Positions 12,516 to 25,430 of a DNA stretch of 64,000 nt are shown piece by piece (positions within the stretch are counted from its first letter, which is position 1; every line of letters starts with the position of its first letter). The notes beneath the pieces are model-generated. The model was not told the DNA's origin, did no database searches, and saw only the letters and a program-made list of their open reading frames with translations. The translations under genes and the position numbers were made by a program. The DNA is from Toxotes chatareus (Eukaryota > Chordata > Actinopteri > Toxotidae): positions 20,154,001-20,218,000 of the forward strand of contig CM028897.1 in NCBI GenBank assembly GCA_016801885.1, written 5' to 3'.

Positions 12516-13313
12516 TAGGGTTGTTAAAATACAGAATCATCCCATAATTGTTGACCTGATAGGGGAGTCACTTTCTTATGGATATTTGTTTTTTGAAAAT
12601 CAATTCAGTGCAAATCTACAGGAGAGAAATATGAGAGGTTAGACTATATCAAGACTGGACGGTTTGTATGAGACATGAGGAATCCCTCCTGCTCTCCCTC
12701 AGCCCGTCTGCCATGTTATGTTCCCACACCAAAACAAGAGAATGCCCTGTCAGAGTTGCTATGATACGCCTGACAGAGGCGCAACATTAGAGATGAGCTG
12801 CTGACAGCTCTAATCACACACATACCTGAGGACCTACTCACTGTTTGTATGTATGTGTGTGTGTGTGTGTGTGAGGTTTGTATGTTAGCCTGTCTTAATA
12901 CGTTGCCTATAGATACGTGTGTGGTAAATGGATGAAGATATTGCACTTTCCTTGATGTGATCCTGCTGTGTGCACAATATATTTTGTTGTTTAAGATGGT
13001 TAAGTTTTGGTGGGGATATCGGCCCAGGCAGGTTTTCACAGAGCAGCACCTGAGGGCCAGCTCCAGTTCTGAGGCCGCTGATTCCGTTCCGGACATTGAA
13101 CAAAGCACTGTGCTATAACACAGAGTAGTAAAGGTGATACAATTCTGGTAATTGCAATTGAAGCAACTCCCAAAACTCCTTCACCCGTACGCTCCTACTC
13201 CCATGTTTTGTATGTGTGTGTGGAGCCTAAAGACAGCTGCAGTAACAAAGAGGGAGAGAGGTCAAAAGCACCTCTCTGCAGATAACTCCCACTCTTACAG
13301 CCCACACATTTTG

Positions 13314-13324
<11 letters not shown>

Positions 13325-13359
<35 letters not shown>

Positions 13360-13494
13360 CTCAGCCCACACACTGCTTGTGTCTCTCTGTCCAGCTCTTC
13401 CTTTACATCTCCCTCTCAGTTTTCAACTCAATTCACTCAGCTCTATTGACATTTTTCTTTTTTTTTGCACACACACACACACACACACACACAC
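13325..13494. repeat. Two (CA)n microsatellites
   Basis: (CA)n at about 13325-13355 and again at 13467-13494, separated by about 110 bp of unique sequence. The open frames across them are low-complexity and not credible genes. Confidence 0.95.
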
Positions 13495-15430
13495 AGTGTG
13501 TGCCAGCCAAGGGCAGATCAGAGCAGGGCCATATGTCTTCATCACATGGTTGTTTCATTTATTAATGGACTAACGGTCCTGCATTACCCACAATCCCCTG
13601 AGGTTAAACACAAAGCCCAGTGGATTGTCTCCTCATCATCATCATCATTTTTTTACATTAATCCTGTAAATTTTGTCCAATCATCATGGAATACTAAAGT
13701 ATTTGGATGAGCTTGGAAAGGTCACTTGTATTACATACACATCGTGCAGTTGCAGTCATATTAGTTGAAAGGTGGACAATAGCAATTCACCTTGAGACGG
13801 CTCTAAAGCAGTACTGTGCATGTAAGCGATCACATCACAGTTGTCATGAGTCTCGGTTACTTGACATTTTAGTTCATCCATGTGCCCAGAATTTTGATAT
13901 TCTGAACCAACAATGGCCACCAACCGTCAGCCAATCAGCATTCAGACTGTCTATCAGAGTAAGTGCCAGGGTTCCCACTCCGTTCTAGAGTTGAGTTTCC
14001 AGGACTTTTCCAGGACATGTTCAATGATGATCTAACTGGTGTGACACACCAGACACACCGTATGATAATATATTTCTCTCTGTGGAAGTCTGATTTAAAA
14101 GATGTACAATTTATGCCTATAACTCCTCTATGAATTCCTCTCTTACATGCTTGCACATTCAGTCTCTCACTCTTTCAATTAGAGGACACTATAGAAACAG
14201 TACTATTGCTTGCTTGTAATATTAAATGGAGTCTTTAACAAGGCTAGTCACACCCTCTGTGAGCGCCACGTAAAAAAACTGTGTTTCGCCTGTGTTTGAC
14301 TCATATACAGTTGGGCTTCCGTTCATTATTATCCAGCTCTCTCAGCAATGACCAGCTCACATTTGCAACCTATGCTCCAAGTCAGAGCAGAACAACAAAC
14401 CTTAAACCTTTTCAGGCAAAACAAGCTAGTGAACACATCAACTCTCTATCAACTGAGCCGAACCTGTAAAACCAACTGAACACTGACACGGTTTAAGTTT
14501 CAAACCCATCACCAACATCACCACCATTAAGAGTAAAGAGGAGAGAGATTTTTGCAAATAAACTGCTTAGCATCCCAACAGCAACACAAGGCAAGCTGAA
14601 ATGAACTGAAATAAAGTGACAAATGAAAGAAAGCTGCTCAGTTATGATAAAAGCAAATGGAGGAGAGATGAGAGAAGATAAAGAAGAAAGAGAAAGAGAA
14701 AGAGAGAGAGAGAGAGAGTCCTTGAGGACATGGCAACATATCTGTGAGCACAGCTGAAGGCTAATTCAGTGTGTGTGGGGGAGAGTGCACACACACGGGA
14801 GAGGGAGAGAGAGAGAGAAATGGAAGATGATTTTAATGAATTCAAATTAAAAATAAAAATTAAAAATTAAAAGAGAAAATGGCAAATCAATTAATCAGCT
14901 CATAACTAAATGTGAAAAAGGAAATTAAATGTTTAAATGACTGTTGTGAAATGGTAAAGTAAAATTTAAAACTCTAAGAAAAAAAAAAAAAATCAGTGCC
15001 TGCTGGCAAGACAGTAACAAGGCCTCTACTCATCTAAAACTGTTAGGCATCTGGTTTGAAATGGTCTTTATTCATGTTTAACACTGTCACAGGCTGCATT
15101 ATACTGACATATGCTTCAAATGTTGTGCTGACATCATGTATATAAGTGAGTTTATACCAAACTTTTATTAATGCATATTTTGCCATTGGACTTCTGCTTG
15201 TTTGTCTCAGGTGATGCATCCCAGTGTCTGCCGTCTTACTGAAGGACAATAACAAACACTCATTAAGAGGAGATAACAAGGGGGACAACACTATAACCAT
15301 GAGGTTGCAGTCTCTTCATTTATAGTAAGTCTGATTTCATCATATCACCTGAAGTCCTAATGGGGTACAGCTCCTGTGGCTGAGGGTGTCTGACAGGAAG
15401 TTTCCTTCAAAGATCCAGTAGGGGCGTGCA

Positions 15431-16840
15431 CATAGACTGTATAAGACATGGACATAGCACCCGTGACGTCACCCATTGGTTTCGGGGACCAAACCATGGG
15501 CATTTGAGCTGCGCCATCTTGGATTTTAGTGGGAGAGTACTTTCCATATTTGGCGAAGAGGTGGTTACTCTACGGGTCAGCCGGCCGAGAACCCAGCCAC
15601 TTAGCTCTGAGCAACCGAGCTAGCGAAGGCTAATCAGCTAATTAGCTAGGCTAACAAGCTAAGCGGCAGCTACACGCAGCTACATCCACCACACGACAGT
15701 CCCCGAGTCCGACCCGACTAGCTCGACCCCGTGTAACCGCGACAAAGCATACAACAGAGATCATAATGTTGCTGCTGTGTTTTAAACATGACTGTTTCAG
15801 ATAGAGAGGTTTTAGGTGGAGCTGCAGGGTTTGGTGGAGTTGTGGGGGGAAATTTATTTCTAGCCTGTTATTTACCTGTTAAGCAATTATTATTTCATAT
15901 TGATAGAATATATTAAAACGTTAAAAACGTTATTATTGTTATTATTATTGTCGTTATTATTAAAGATAACGATAAAAATGATAATAATATAATGTTTAAT
16001 ATTTAGCGGCTTTCACTGCTGCCTCCATCCACTATCCACTTACAGTTACAGCAGCACACAAACAACAGCAGCCGCCTACTGAGGCGGAGCTGCCCTGTCC
16101 ATGCAATGTCGGACTTATTAAACAGAAAAATGAGACGAAATTCCCACAGTAAACGGACTCTGGGAGCACGGAACACACCGCAACAGCGTTCCTAACATTA
16201 GCTGCTCCGGTCCTCTATCTGTATCAGCAGCGACCATAAATCGGCAATTAAGTCATAAGCCAGCGGCAAAATATGGCGGTCCATGCTAATTAGTGCAAAC
16301 ATCCAGGTAAAATAGTGAGAAGTTTACTTACCGAAAAAACTGCAACACAGACTCCTTCGACGGTCGGTTAGTACAGTCTACAATATAACAAGCCATACTG
16401 TCACAAAAACCTATCCAAACATTGGCAAACAAACACGGACACTGCAGCCCGTGTCTACCGCTGGAGGTAGCCGCCTAGCCCAGCCGATGCTTTAGCAAAG
16501 AGCTAACTGCCAGTGCCTGTCTATGGGGCTGTCACTCAGCGTTAGCACGCACTAATTAATATAAGAATTTTAAGCCTAAATAACACTAAAACGGTTGTGG
16601 TACAAAAAAATTCATCCCCCTCACAATGTTCACGGAGGTGGAAACTATCAATAGAGACCAAAAACAAAAAATGTACCAGGCGGTAAATATGTTTTTTTAG
16701 GCTGTAAAGTTGGCTATTTTAACATGGGGGTCAATGGAGAATTGCTCACTTCTGGATCCAGTCCGCAGTGGCAGCCGACGAACTGCAGCTTTTTAAACGC
16801 GGAAGTGATGCTCAGTGCTGAAACCTACAACTCCCCCCTT
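15431..16840. mobile_element. 1.4 kb insertion flanked by a 9-bp direct repeat
   Basis: The block begins catagactgtataagacatg and ends cctacaactccccccctt or close to it. It is bounded by gggcgtgca at 15422-15430 and again at 16841-16849, the pattern of a target-site duplication. There is no long open frame inside, so it would be non-autonomous. The first bases recur inverted at about 63932-63950 (cagtctatgtg), supporting a mobile family. Nine bases would suit a Mutator-like element and eight a hAT element. I see no clear terminal inverted repeat, so the class is open. Confidence 0.6.
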
Positions 16841-16849
16841 GGGCGTGCA

Positions 16850-19299
16850 GAGAGGATTTAGTAGTTACTTCCCACTCTGACCTGACAACACTGAGGCAGC
16901 CCTCCACAGCGCCACCCATCAGGACACCTGGGCAGCTAGCATTTTGATTTCTGTTAATCTGGTCAACACCTCATTCCATACAACACTGTGCTGTGACATT
17001 GAACGTCAGTGTCTTTTACAGGTGAAGATTTGCTTCAAAGACGCATCTTAACCTTTCACTCTCTATTTATAAAATACAGGAATTTAGTTCTGAGATTCTT
17101 CTGTTACTGTGATAACTTCACATTGTATAATAGTAAAAATATTCCTGTAGGGAAACCATACCTGGTACTTCCGTAGTGTTTTGTTTCTATGCCATAGAAT
17201 CAATAAAGTTGCACGTCAAGTCAAACGCATGTCTTTTGCTCTGTCAGCGGATTGATATACTACAGCCTGTCCTGTTCTGCAGAAATTAATAAGATAAACA
17301 GCAAAACCCAATGCAAACAGTGGCATGTTGCCAGTATCCTACTTTTCAGTCTTTTTTGACTTGATAATGCTATAAGCATAATCCTGCTATCAGGGAGGCA
17401 TCTAATCTGCAGCACAACAATGATCCCAAACACACAGTCAGAAGAATCATCTTCAGTGCCAACAGATGGTCTGGCTCCCACAGATCTTATCAGCACTGAT
17501 CTCAACATCATGGAAGTCAGTCTGGGATTAACATGAAGAGACAGAAGACACTGAGACAGACTAAGCCCAACAGAGGCACTGTGGTAAGCTCTATAAGATG
17601 CTTGGAGCAAGAGACAGTTACATTCAGTAAAACGATTGGTAAAATTGCACCGTGTCAGAGCTGGGAGGCCAGCTGTTGTGTGAGCTGACTGATGTTCTTC
17701 TTGCTGAGTCAGGTGCGCTGACAGGTGGAGCTGTGGGGGCGGCCTCAGTGTAGTACTGACCAACAGGTCAGAGCGGGAACATCTTTTAAAGTAACTACTA
17801 TCTTCTGTCTTAGGATTCCTCTGTCCACACATCCCTACTTCCTTTTGTCACCTTGTTTTGTCAGTTTCTATCTATCTTCTATTTTATCTACTATTTGAAC
17901 ACAGAAAAAAATAAGAAAAAGGCGCAGAGAGGCATAACAACTCTGAGATGAATAAATGACTAATAAGAAAGAAAACAGCCAGTTACTCCTGCCTGCAAGG
18001 GCAGGTGATAGTTTCACAGGGAGAGTGGAGGCCATCATCAGTGTGCGGCCTTCCTTCACTCGGTAGCTGTTTCACGTGTCCGCAGTCTTTTCCCTGACAC
18101 GATGAACACACCTGGTCAGGTACAGGGGACATCCTGTGATTTTGGACCAGCCCTCTCCACCATCATCATCAAAAACACCCAATGAGGGACTATCTTAGAG
18201 AAGAGAGGTGTCCATCCCTCCAGCAGAGTCCAGAGACTTGGAGAATCAATGCCAAGAAGCACCGAAGTTTAAGTTGTTCTTACTGAGACACTTTAAGTTG
18301 GTTTTTCCTTTAATTTCTCACCTGTCTGTTTTAGCTGTTATGGAAAAAGTAATTCCCTCTTCACGTACAAAAATGTATAAAAATCTATATCTGAGCGACA
18401 CAATCAGCCTTCTGATTAACAGGTTATCACGAACTAAGAATAAATCTCAGGCTTATTAAATGCTCTCACTTCCTCTTCCTAAAATAGCGACCAAAACTAC
18501 ATCACTGAAAATTTTAGACCAGCTGAGACTATGAGACTTTTTTCCTTACTGTGCTTTATGTATTTGTAGTCAGGTATTGGGTACACACACTTTGTAGTGT
18601 TGTAGGTCATCCTCTGCCCTCTCCTCCCACGCATGTACACACAAATACCAACTTAAATCACGCTCTCCAAACCTCTTTATCTCCCTCTACCTTCTGAAAC
18701 AAACAGCATTGCTGTTACAGCCAACCACATGTAAAGCAAAGCTCTCTGCTACTCTTGGCCCTGTTGGACTTTATCCAGCTGCTGTGCTGGAGAATGACTG
18801 AGCAGACCACCCACCTTCAGCTAGTTTTAGTTTTTCAGATGGAGTGTAGTGAGGAGAAATGACAGGTAAGGCCAAATGAGTTTCAGGCAGCCTCTGCTGA
18901 AAACCATGAGTAAAAGCAGACGGATTTGGGTGAAAAGACAAGGCCGAAAAGTCCAAACGTGTGACCCAAACTCAACCTGCTCAACCAACATCTGTATTCA
19001 GGTCCAACGGCACAACTTTACCAGTTAAATTGGAAATTAACGAGTTAATACAACTCAATGAGCTGACAGAGACAATGTGTTTGTGTCTTAGCTGTGGTGT
19101 GAAGAAAAGACATCCCAACACCTGAGCTAGTCTCATTGTGAATTCAGAACAATTTAGGCCTCACACTGGAGATGTCCAACAACCACTTAGCCCTAAACTC
19201 ACAGCAGCAGTGTTGCCAGGTCACTGTATAGTTTCATTTATCGCCTTTACACTGGTTAAAACATTTAGCTAACAGTTGAAAAGATGATGTCATGTCATC
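16850..19299. other. Non-coding stretch with a Tc1 fragment
   Basis: Unannotated intergenic or intronic DNA. It contains an AATAAA at about 17201, followed by (17390-17640) a Tc1-like fragment, and otherwise no recognised gene. Confidence 0.45.
17390..17640 (+). mobile_element. Tc1-like transposase fragment
   Basis: The plus strand reads NNDPKHTVRRIIFSANRWSG, which matches the Tc1 transposase block around the second catalytic Asp (usually QDNDPKH). It is followed by nucleotide text similar to the usual 'dLNiiE' region but with indels. Degenerate and inactive. Confidence 0.65.
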
Positions 19300-19463
19300 A
19301 TCTGGGTCCAGGCCCAGCCCACCCAATTCACAATGCACCAAAGGCCTATGGCACCTCCACGGGTGGTGAGCCCATGGGAGGTGGTGCCACCCGGAGTGGG
19401 ATTCAAACCCACGACCCTGAGAGGTTGAGTCTCATGCTCTACCAACTGAGCTAACCAGGCGGC
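19300..19463 (-). mobile_element. tRNA-Lys-derived SINE
   Basis: The minus strand from 19463 reads as a tRNA-like head: A box TTAGCTCAGTTGGTAGAGC, anticodon-arm region GCATGAGACTC, B box GGGTTTGAATCCC. It is closest to tRNA-Lys. The anticodon loop is altered and the acceptor stem is imperfect, so it is not a functional tRNA. The body (ggtgccataggcctttggtg on the minus strand) continues to about 19300. Confidence 0.65.
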
Positions 19464-21940
19464 TGAAAAGATGATCTTCCTTTGAAAATAAGCAGCGTCA
19501 GACAGTGGTGACCTCCTAGATCCTAGTTAATGGTGCTACACAGTGATGTGGACAGTGGACAGAGAGGAGGCAGAGCGAGTCACTGATGGAGCAACAGGAG
19601 GCACAGAGCAGATGGGGATAAAGAAAGTGGATTAAGGCTGTGCTGTCCATGTGTCCAAGCTAATGGTCTTTCTAATTCGAATCATAATTGTTTCTGTACT
19701 GTGCAGTTTAGTTCATTGCATATTTGATTTATAAACACAACCCTGGTGTGTGGAGTGTACATCAGTTCTTAGTATTTATGGTTGTCAGAATACCAGACTG
19801 TTTCAGCCAACAAAGAATTTACACAATAACAGTTAAATTGTACTGTAGGACAAATGTGAGTATAAAGTGAGTATAAAGGAAGTAGCTGACCTTGGACTCT
19901 GATGAGCCCTGCAGGTCGTGAACCTTCTAGCTTGCCAACTCTAGGTGCCAGGAAGATCAGACTAAGTCAAGTCTGGTTTATTTCATGACTTTAAAACAAA
20001 GACATTAAGCGCTGAATAAGCAGCATATTGGGCAGCAAATTTGATGTGTATTTGCCCACACACTTGTAGTCACAGTGGGTCCAAAGGTCTGAGACAACAC
20101 TCCCATTTAAGTGAATGGGAAGGTCACTGAAGACCAGACCCCAATCACTGTTCACTTTCCTTTATTCTTTCAGAATAAAGCCATCCTTCCCTTTTCTTAA
20201 TATGTGTTCATCCTGAGTCTGGCGTCATTTTGTGGGTGCAACAGTCACATCAATCCACAGTAAAGAAAACGGATACACAAAGACAAAACAATATTCATGG
20301 CCACAAGGCAGCACATATTAATTATATAATATGGAGAGTAGTAAGAAAAGCTGCAGTAGGAAAACTACTGCAAGGAACAGAGCAAAAGACAACGTTTGGC
20401 AGCATGTTGTGGGGCAGCAGTGAGCTCCGCCTCTGACGCAAGTACAGATCAACTCAATTTTAAAACTGTAGTTACAGCTCTCTGCTGTAATCAGGTCATT
20501 GTGGGTTGGAGTCCCATATGAGTGATGTGAGCAATATATTAGTTGCCACAGGAAAATAAGAGAATTGGCATTTTATAGAAACTACATTTCTTCATCAGGT
20601 GGATTATACTGTTTGGTTTATACAAGTCTAAAAAATCCCCACGTGTCCTGTCTTTATATAGAGGACCAGTCTTGCAGATGAAAAGCTGATGATATCAAGT
20701 AACGGCTAAGGAACAGCAATATCATATTTCTCAAATATTGCACAAGCAAAAAAAAATTACAATGAATTACTTGTCCACTAAAGTGGACATTGTTCATTAC
20801 TGGTTATAATTCAGCTACAGATCGTGTTGTATTAAACTTTATACTTTGTACCCATATGTGCTTTGTGAATAGAACTGAGGAACCGATGTACACTTCAGGG
20901 AACGCTAAAGGGAAAAGCAGAATATTGCTGAATATTGTTACAGGAGACTTATTTGGCCTCAGGGACATTGTGCACTGTGTATGTATCCAGTCACCTTTAA
21001 GTACCATTTATGAACAGTACACACTGCAGACTGCACACATGCCTATATTTCATTTTATTTCACCTGGAGCCCCAGATACAAAGCAGACAGCAGACAGGTT
21101 TACTGTCTACTGACTGTAAATATATTTCTGTATATTTACTGTATGTTTTCCAGAATATAAATACCTGGTGATATTTAGAAGAAAAAAAAAACACATAAGA
21201 TGATTTAACAACTCTTACCACTGTGCTAAAGTTATTTCAAGAATCCTCTTCTAACTCTTCCAACTATCAGGTCCTTGCTCGTTATGTAAAACACAAACAA
21301 ACATATATCAGCATTTAACAATCCACGTATTGCCTTGATGTGTTCCAGAAAACCGACAACACCTGAAGGCAACACGTCCATCCAAGGCTGTGCATCAAGC
21401 CTCTCCACTCAGTAAAAAAACATACCCTCGTCTTGTATGTGACATTCAGGACCCAAAAATAATCCCAAAGACACTGAGGCCACGGTGCAATCTGCACCTT
21501 CATCTTCCCACAGTCTCATATTCCCACCGCGCCACGCAGCGCATCAGTGGGACAGACAGAGAGTTTCCATCAACCTCATCGAGCTCGGGCGATATTTTAT
21601 CTCCTTCCCATTCTCAGCCTACCGTCTGTGCTGCTTTGTGTTTGCCTGCTATCCCTCTAATATTCATCCCGAGTGTCAGAGCCGAGCCTTTTCCCCGACA
21701 GCATCCGCCGCTGCGCAAACGAAACATCCCCAGCCTGACCCGCTTAGAGACGCTGAGATCTCATTTTCAACCGGTGAACTCGGCTTTTAGCGGAGAAAAC
21801 CGTAGATGTGACGGATAACGGGCAGATATCAGCGATACACACACACGCAGAAACACACACACACACATATATATATGGAGACACACATAATGAGAAGTTG
21901 GCAGAAAGGACACGTAGGACGACGAGGCCGGTTTACTCAC

Positions 21941-21998
21941 GTCTCTGTAGGGAAGCCATGAAGATGATGGTGTTGATGGTGCTGAGGAGGGTCGACAT
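21941..21998 (-). other. Candidate short first exon with ATG and strong donor
   Basis: The minus strand has ATG followed by 18 codons (MSTLLSTINTIIFMASLQR plus one base) and a consensus donor AGAC|GTGAGT. No other exon of such a protein was recognised. If spliced to the tbkbp1 acceptor at 10653-10655 it would make an upstream ORF whose TGA overlaps the tbkbp1 ATG. It could equally be chance. Confidence 0.2.
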
Positions 21999-22933
21999 GA
22001 TTGGAGTCTGACATCAGCAGTGGATGCTGCCGCCTGTGTGTGTGTGTGTGCGCGCGCCTCCCCCCCCTCCCCTTCTTTGACCATAACCGAGAAGGGAAGA
22101 GGGTGGTGGGGGGAGAGAGAGATGAGGACATTAGCTCTGTTTTCTATCTGCTTCTGAAGAAGATTCATAGAGGAACATTTTATACTATATAATTATTGTT
22201 ATTATATCCTGTTGGTTGCAGAGCAAAATGTATTTATAGACTCACATTCAAATGGGTTTGATGGTGAAACAGAACATCTGTAACATCTGTTCCATCGAAT
22301 CAGGAGCTGAGATCACTCTGATGTCTCTTACACTGAAGAAGTAAAGAAGCCAAAGTCTCTTTTTGTTAGAAAAACTCCAGCCATTCAACAAATCCTTCTG
22401 ACTCTGTTGATCCCTGAGTTTTCCTCTGGTGCCACTTAATTAGAAATAGAAATGTTTAAATTGTAGATAAAAAAAAAAAAAAAAAAAAAACATTTAAGTC
22501 CAGTCTACATGAGGGCTCACCTCATCCTGGGTTAGTTCAGTCCAGTGAGTGAGTTTGACTTTGGTGTTCCCGGTGATCTGTCAGCCTCCAAATCTCCTGC
22601 TGCTTCAGCTGAATGCATAAATGACGCACCACTGTCTCAGCGTTTATAGAGATTACATTTGAGTTGTGCTTGTGTCGATGTATAAAGAGTACAACATCAC
22701 ATCTGCTTAGATGTGAGACAAACACACACACACACTCACATACGCTCACTCAAACGTGCTGACACTCCATGACGTCAGTGTTATAAATAGCTTAATGATG
22801 AATGTGGAGAAGCATTTGACTTGGAGAAATGGAGCCTAACACGTACACCACAGCCGCTTCCATCAGTGCAGATGTGTCTTTGTCGTGCACTGACACCAGT
22901 TTCCAAAGACCTGAGCTTTTGTGAAGAAATATG

Positions 22934-22981
22934 CCTTTTGATTCTATTTATCATCGATGGATGATAAATAGAATCAAAAGG
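22934..22981. repeat. Perfect 22-bp inverted repeat with 4-nt loop
   Basis: Left arm 22934-22955 (ccttttgattctatttat, then catc) is exactly reverse-complementary to right arm 22960-22981. The loop is gatg. The arms are AT-rich but not simple repeats. Confidence 0.97.
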
Positions 22982-23564
22982 AGCTGCTGGAGCCACTGGA
23001 TATACATTAATCAACAGATGTGTAGTGTTTCTAGTCTGCTTCATGTAGGACAGTAGCTCCAGAGCCTCAGTGCTTCAGGGAGACATTCCCCAACACCACC
23101 TGCATCACTGGCTGCACTGTGGTCATCCTGCTGAAACCACACCATCTTGACTCCAGAGGCCAGTCGAGCAACCATTACTATTCAAACAATACTCTTTACT
23201 CTTGAGATGCTATTTTTCCATGTGGGCCTCCTGGAGTGCCATCGTCCTGGTGATGAAGCGCTGGCAGACCTTGGCTTAACCATACTAAACAGTTCTTGTG
23301 TTTGGCACCTTGATGTGTATACACAGACTAATAACTTGCTATTTAACTAGTGTCCAACTAAAATGCATCTGTCATTATTAGATTTTTCATTCTATTTTCA
23401 TTTCAATAATTCATGTATTTTGTTGTATTTGTGAGGAAATAATTAAGCAAGAAGATACAGTTCACCTACGGAATTTATTAAACTCATTATTATATCTGCT
23501 ATTATTATTATTATATCTAAAAGTGGAAGTGCAGCAAAAGAAAGGGAAGTTGAATGTAACTGGA

Positions 23565-23567
<3 letters not shown>

Positions 23568-23617
<50 letters not shown>

Positions 23618-23618
23618 T
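23568..23618. repeat. Compound (AT)n-(GA)n microsatellite
   Basis: About 14 AT units followed directly by about 11 GA units. Confidence 0.95.
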
Positions 23619-25430
23619 AGGTTTGCTGTCTCAGTGGATTTGAATGAGGGAGCTACATGTCTGCCTGTCAGCTCTGCTGCTAATTGTGTCAGCTTCTCAA
23701 ACATGAGTCACATTGGTTCCACTGGCCTACATTTACTTGTTACTGAAATGATTCCAGCATACAGACACAAGAGAGGAGAGACAGGCAGCGACAGCAGCCT
23801 AACGCTGTGGACTTGAACATGGATTCCGGTTCTATTTTCAGATCCACAGTAGATTTTAAACTGTGTTCAGTGCTTGAAGTGAGCTGCTACTCACATGTGT
23901 AGCGCAGACAGTTCTACATTTTACTCTTGAGTGTACTGTGACAAGCTTCCTCTTTTCTGTCTTAGTCCAAAGAGACTCTCTGGGCTATCTATGCTAGTCC
24001 TGACTAAACTACATTACCCAGGATGTACTACGTGATGCGGCTCAGCTCCTCTTCTTCTGCTTTCATCTGAGCGCTTTAAGTGGCAGGAACAACAGATTGC
24101 ATTGTCCAAAAAAACTACAGTCTGTTGTTGTCACTGGACCTTTTCAAGATTTTCCTTGACAAACTGTACACTTTCTACTACGATTCACTCCAAACACACA
24201 GATATCTCCAACAGTATCTTGTCATGTCACACACAAGAAAGCTCCTCAGTTAGAGGCAGTAACCAGACAAGGACATCACATGGATATCATTACTTTTGTC
24301 TTAAATCTTTCTGTCTTACAGTTTTGGTTCACGTCTTCTGTCCTTGACAATGAGCATCTGGTCAAAGTTGCTAATATGTTGCATAGTTCTGTATAACAAA
24401 TGCAACACATCTAACATAATGTTTTTGAGATAATGAGCTTGTTACACAAAACTAAGCCCAAGTCGTGGAAAGCTAACCAGATGAGTCTCCACAGTGTGCT
24501 CGCTGTGCACATGAAGAAATATTGTAATAGCATACAGCCGCATTCAGACGTCATATTGTTAAATAACAAGTCTAACCACATATTTTTCAGCATTATAACA
24601 TTATAATTTCCAATCTTATATTTTTTTAAATAAAATTTAAGATTAAAGCAACAATCAAAGTTAAGGTTTAAAAATGAATTTTCATGGGTTGAATTTAGCA
24701 GATTTACTATGTTTTTTTAAGGGTTAAACGTAACACATCTGTTTAATCAGGACTGTGTGGGTGTGGTTTCATCACAGCTGATTGATAGTGTTGGTAAGAT
24801 AAGCAAACAACCCTACGTTGTCACGTCGTCACGTTTTGTTCAACATCAAAAAATTGCTTGATGAAGGATAAATTTATTTCAAAACTGAGCTCTGCTGAAA
24901 GTAAACTATTGCCATACATGTTACTTTAGAGTTATTATTAGTACATATGCTTTAAACTCACTAACATTTGTGATCATAAACCATAGACACTCTCCTCATC
25001 CTCAACACTACACTCCGTCTGTTTTAATCTCTGTCTCTGATATGAAGATTAGTGTGTGTGCACTCACAGCATAGTGCGGACTAAGCGTAACTGTTCACCT
25101 GCATGCCTGTGATTTAATCTCTGTATGATTGCGTCAACAAGTATATGGGTGTGCCTGTTATGCATGTGCATGATTTGATCTGTGCGTGAGGTCCAAAGGT
25201 CTGAGAGATCACTTTCACTTACACTTCATAACAGTGTGTATTATTGTTATTTCCTACAGAAATCAACAAGTATTGTGCAAAATATCTTCTTCATCTAGTA
25301 TGTTAGGTGTATGTACCACTACAGACACTTAAATATTCTCCAATGAAAACACTTTTACAGTTCTATGCCTGATTATAAGCAGCTGTGTCTGTTCATATGC
25401 TGTATGTGTGTGAGCAGGTGTTTGAATTAT

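Larger units (their letters stand above)
10656..15421. other. Non-coding stretch upstream of tbkbp1 coding exons
   Basis: Probably the first intron and/or 5' flank of tbkbp1. Apart from the Tc1-like remnant at 11882-12515 it shows (CA)n tracts, a CCA run near 12290-12312, AG-rich DNA at about 14690-14720 and no reading frame with recognisable protein content. Confidence 0.5.
19464..25430. other. Mostly unannotated non-coding stretch
   Basis: Contains the candidate exon at 21941-21998, (GT)n/GC-rich DNA at about 22033-22075, a poly(A) run near 22470-22490, a perfect hairpin at 22934-22981 and an (AT)n/(GA)n tract at about 23568-23618. No reading frame with recognisable protein content was found. 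Confidence 0.45.

Noticed and set aside
13152..13565. Open frame rich in HTHTHT
   Set aside because: Created by (CA)n microsatellites; not a gene.
17260..17832. Minus-strand open frame of 190 codons
   Set aside because: It is the antisense of a Tc1-like fragment (plus strand reads NDPKHTVRR). Its own translation resembles no family.
19389..19463. Minus-strand tRNA-Lys-like sequence
   Set aside because: The A and B boxes are present but the anticodon loop and acceptor stem are altered, and it continues into a SINE body. Not a functional tRNA gene.
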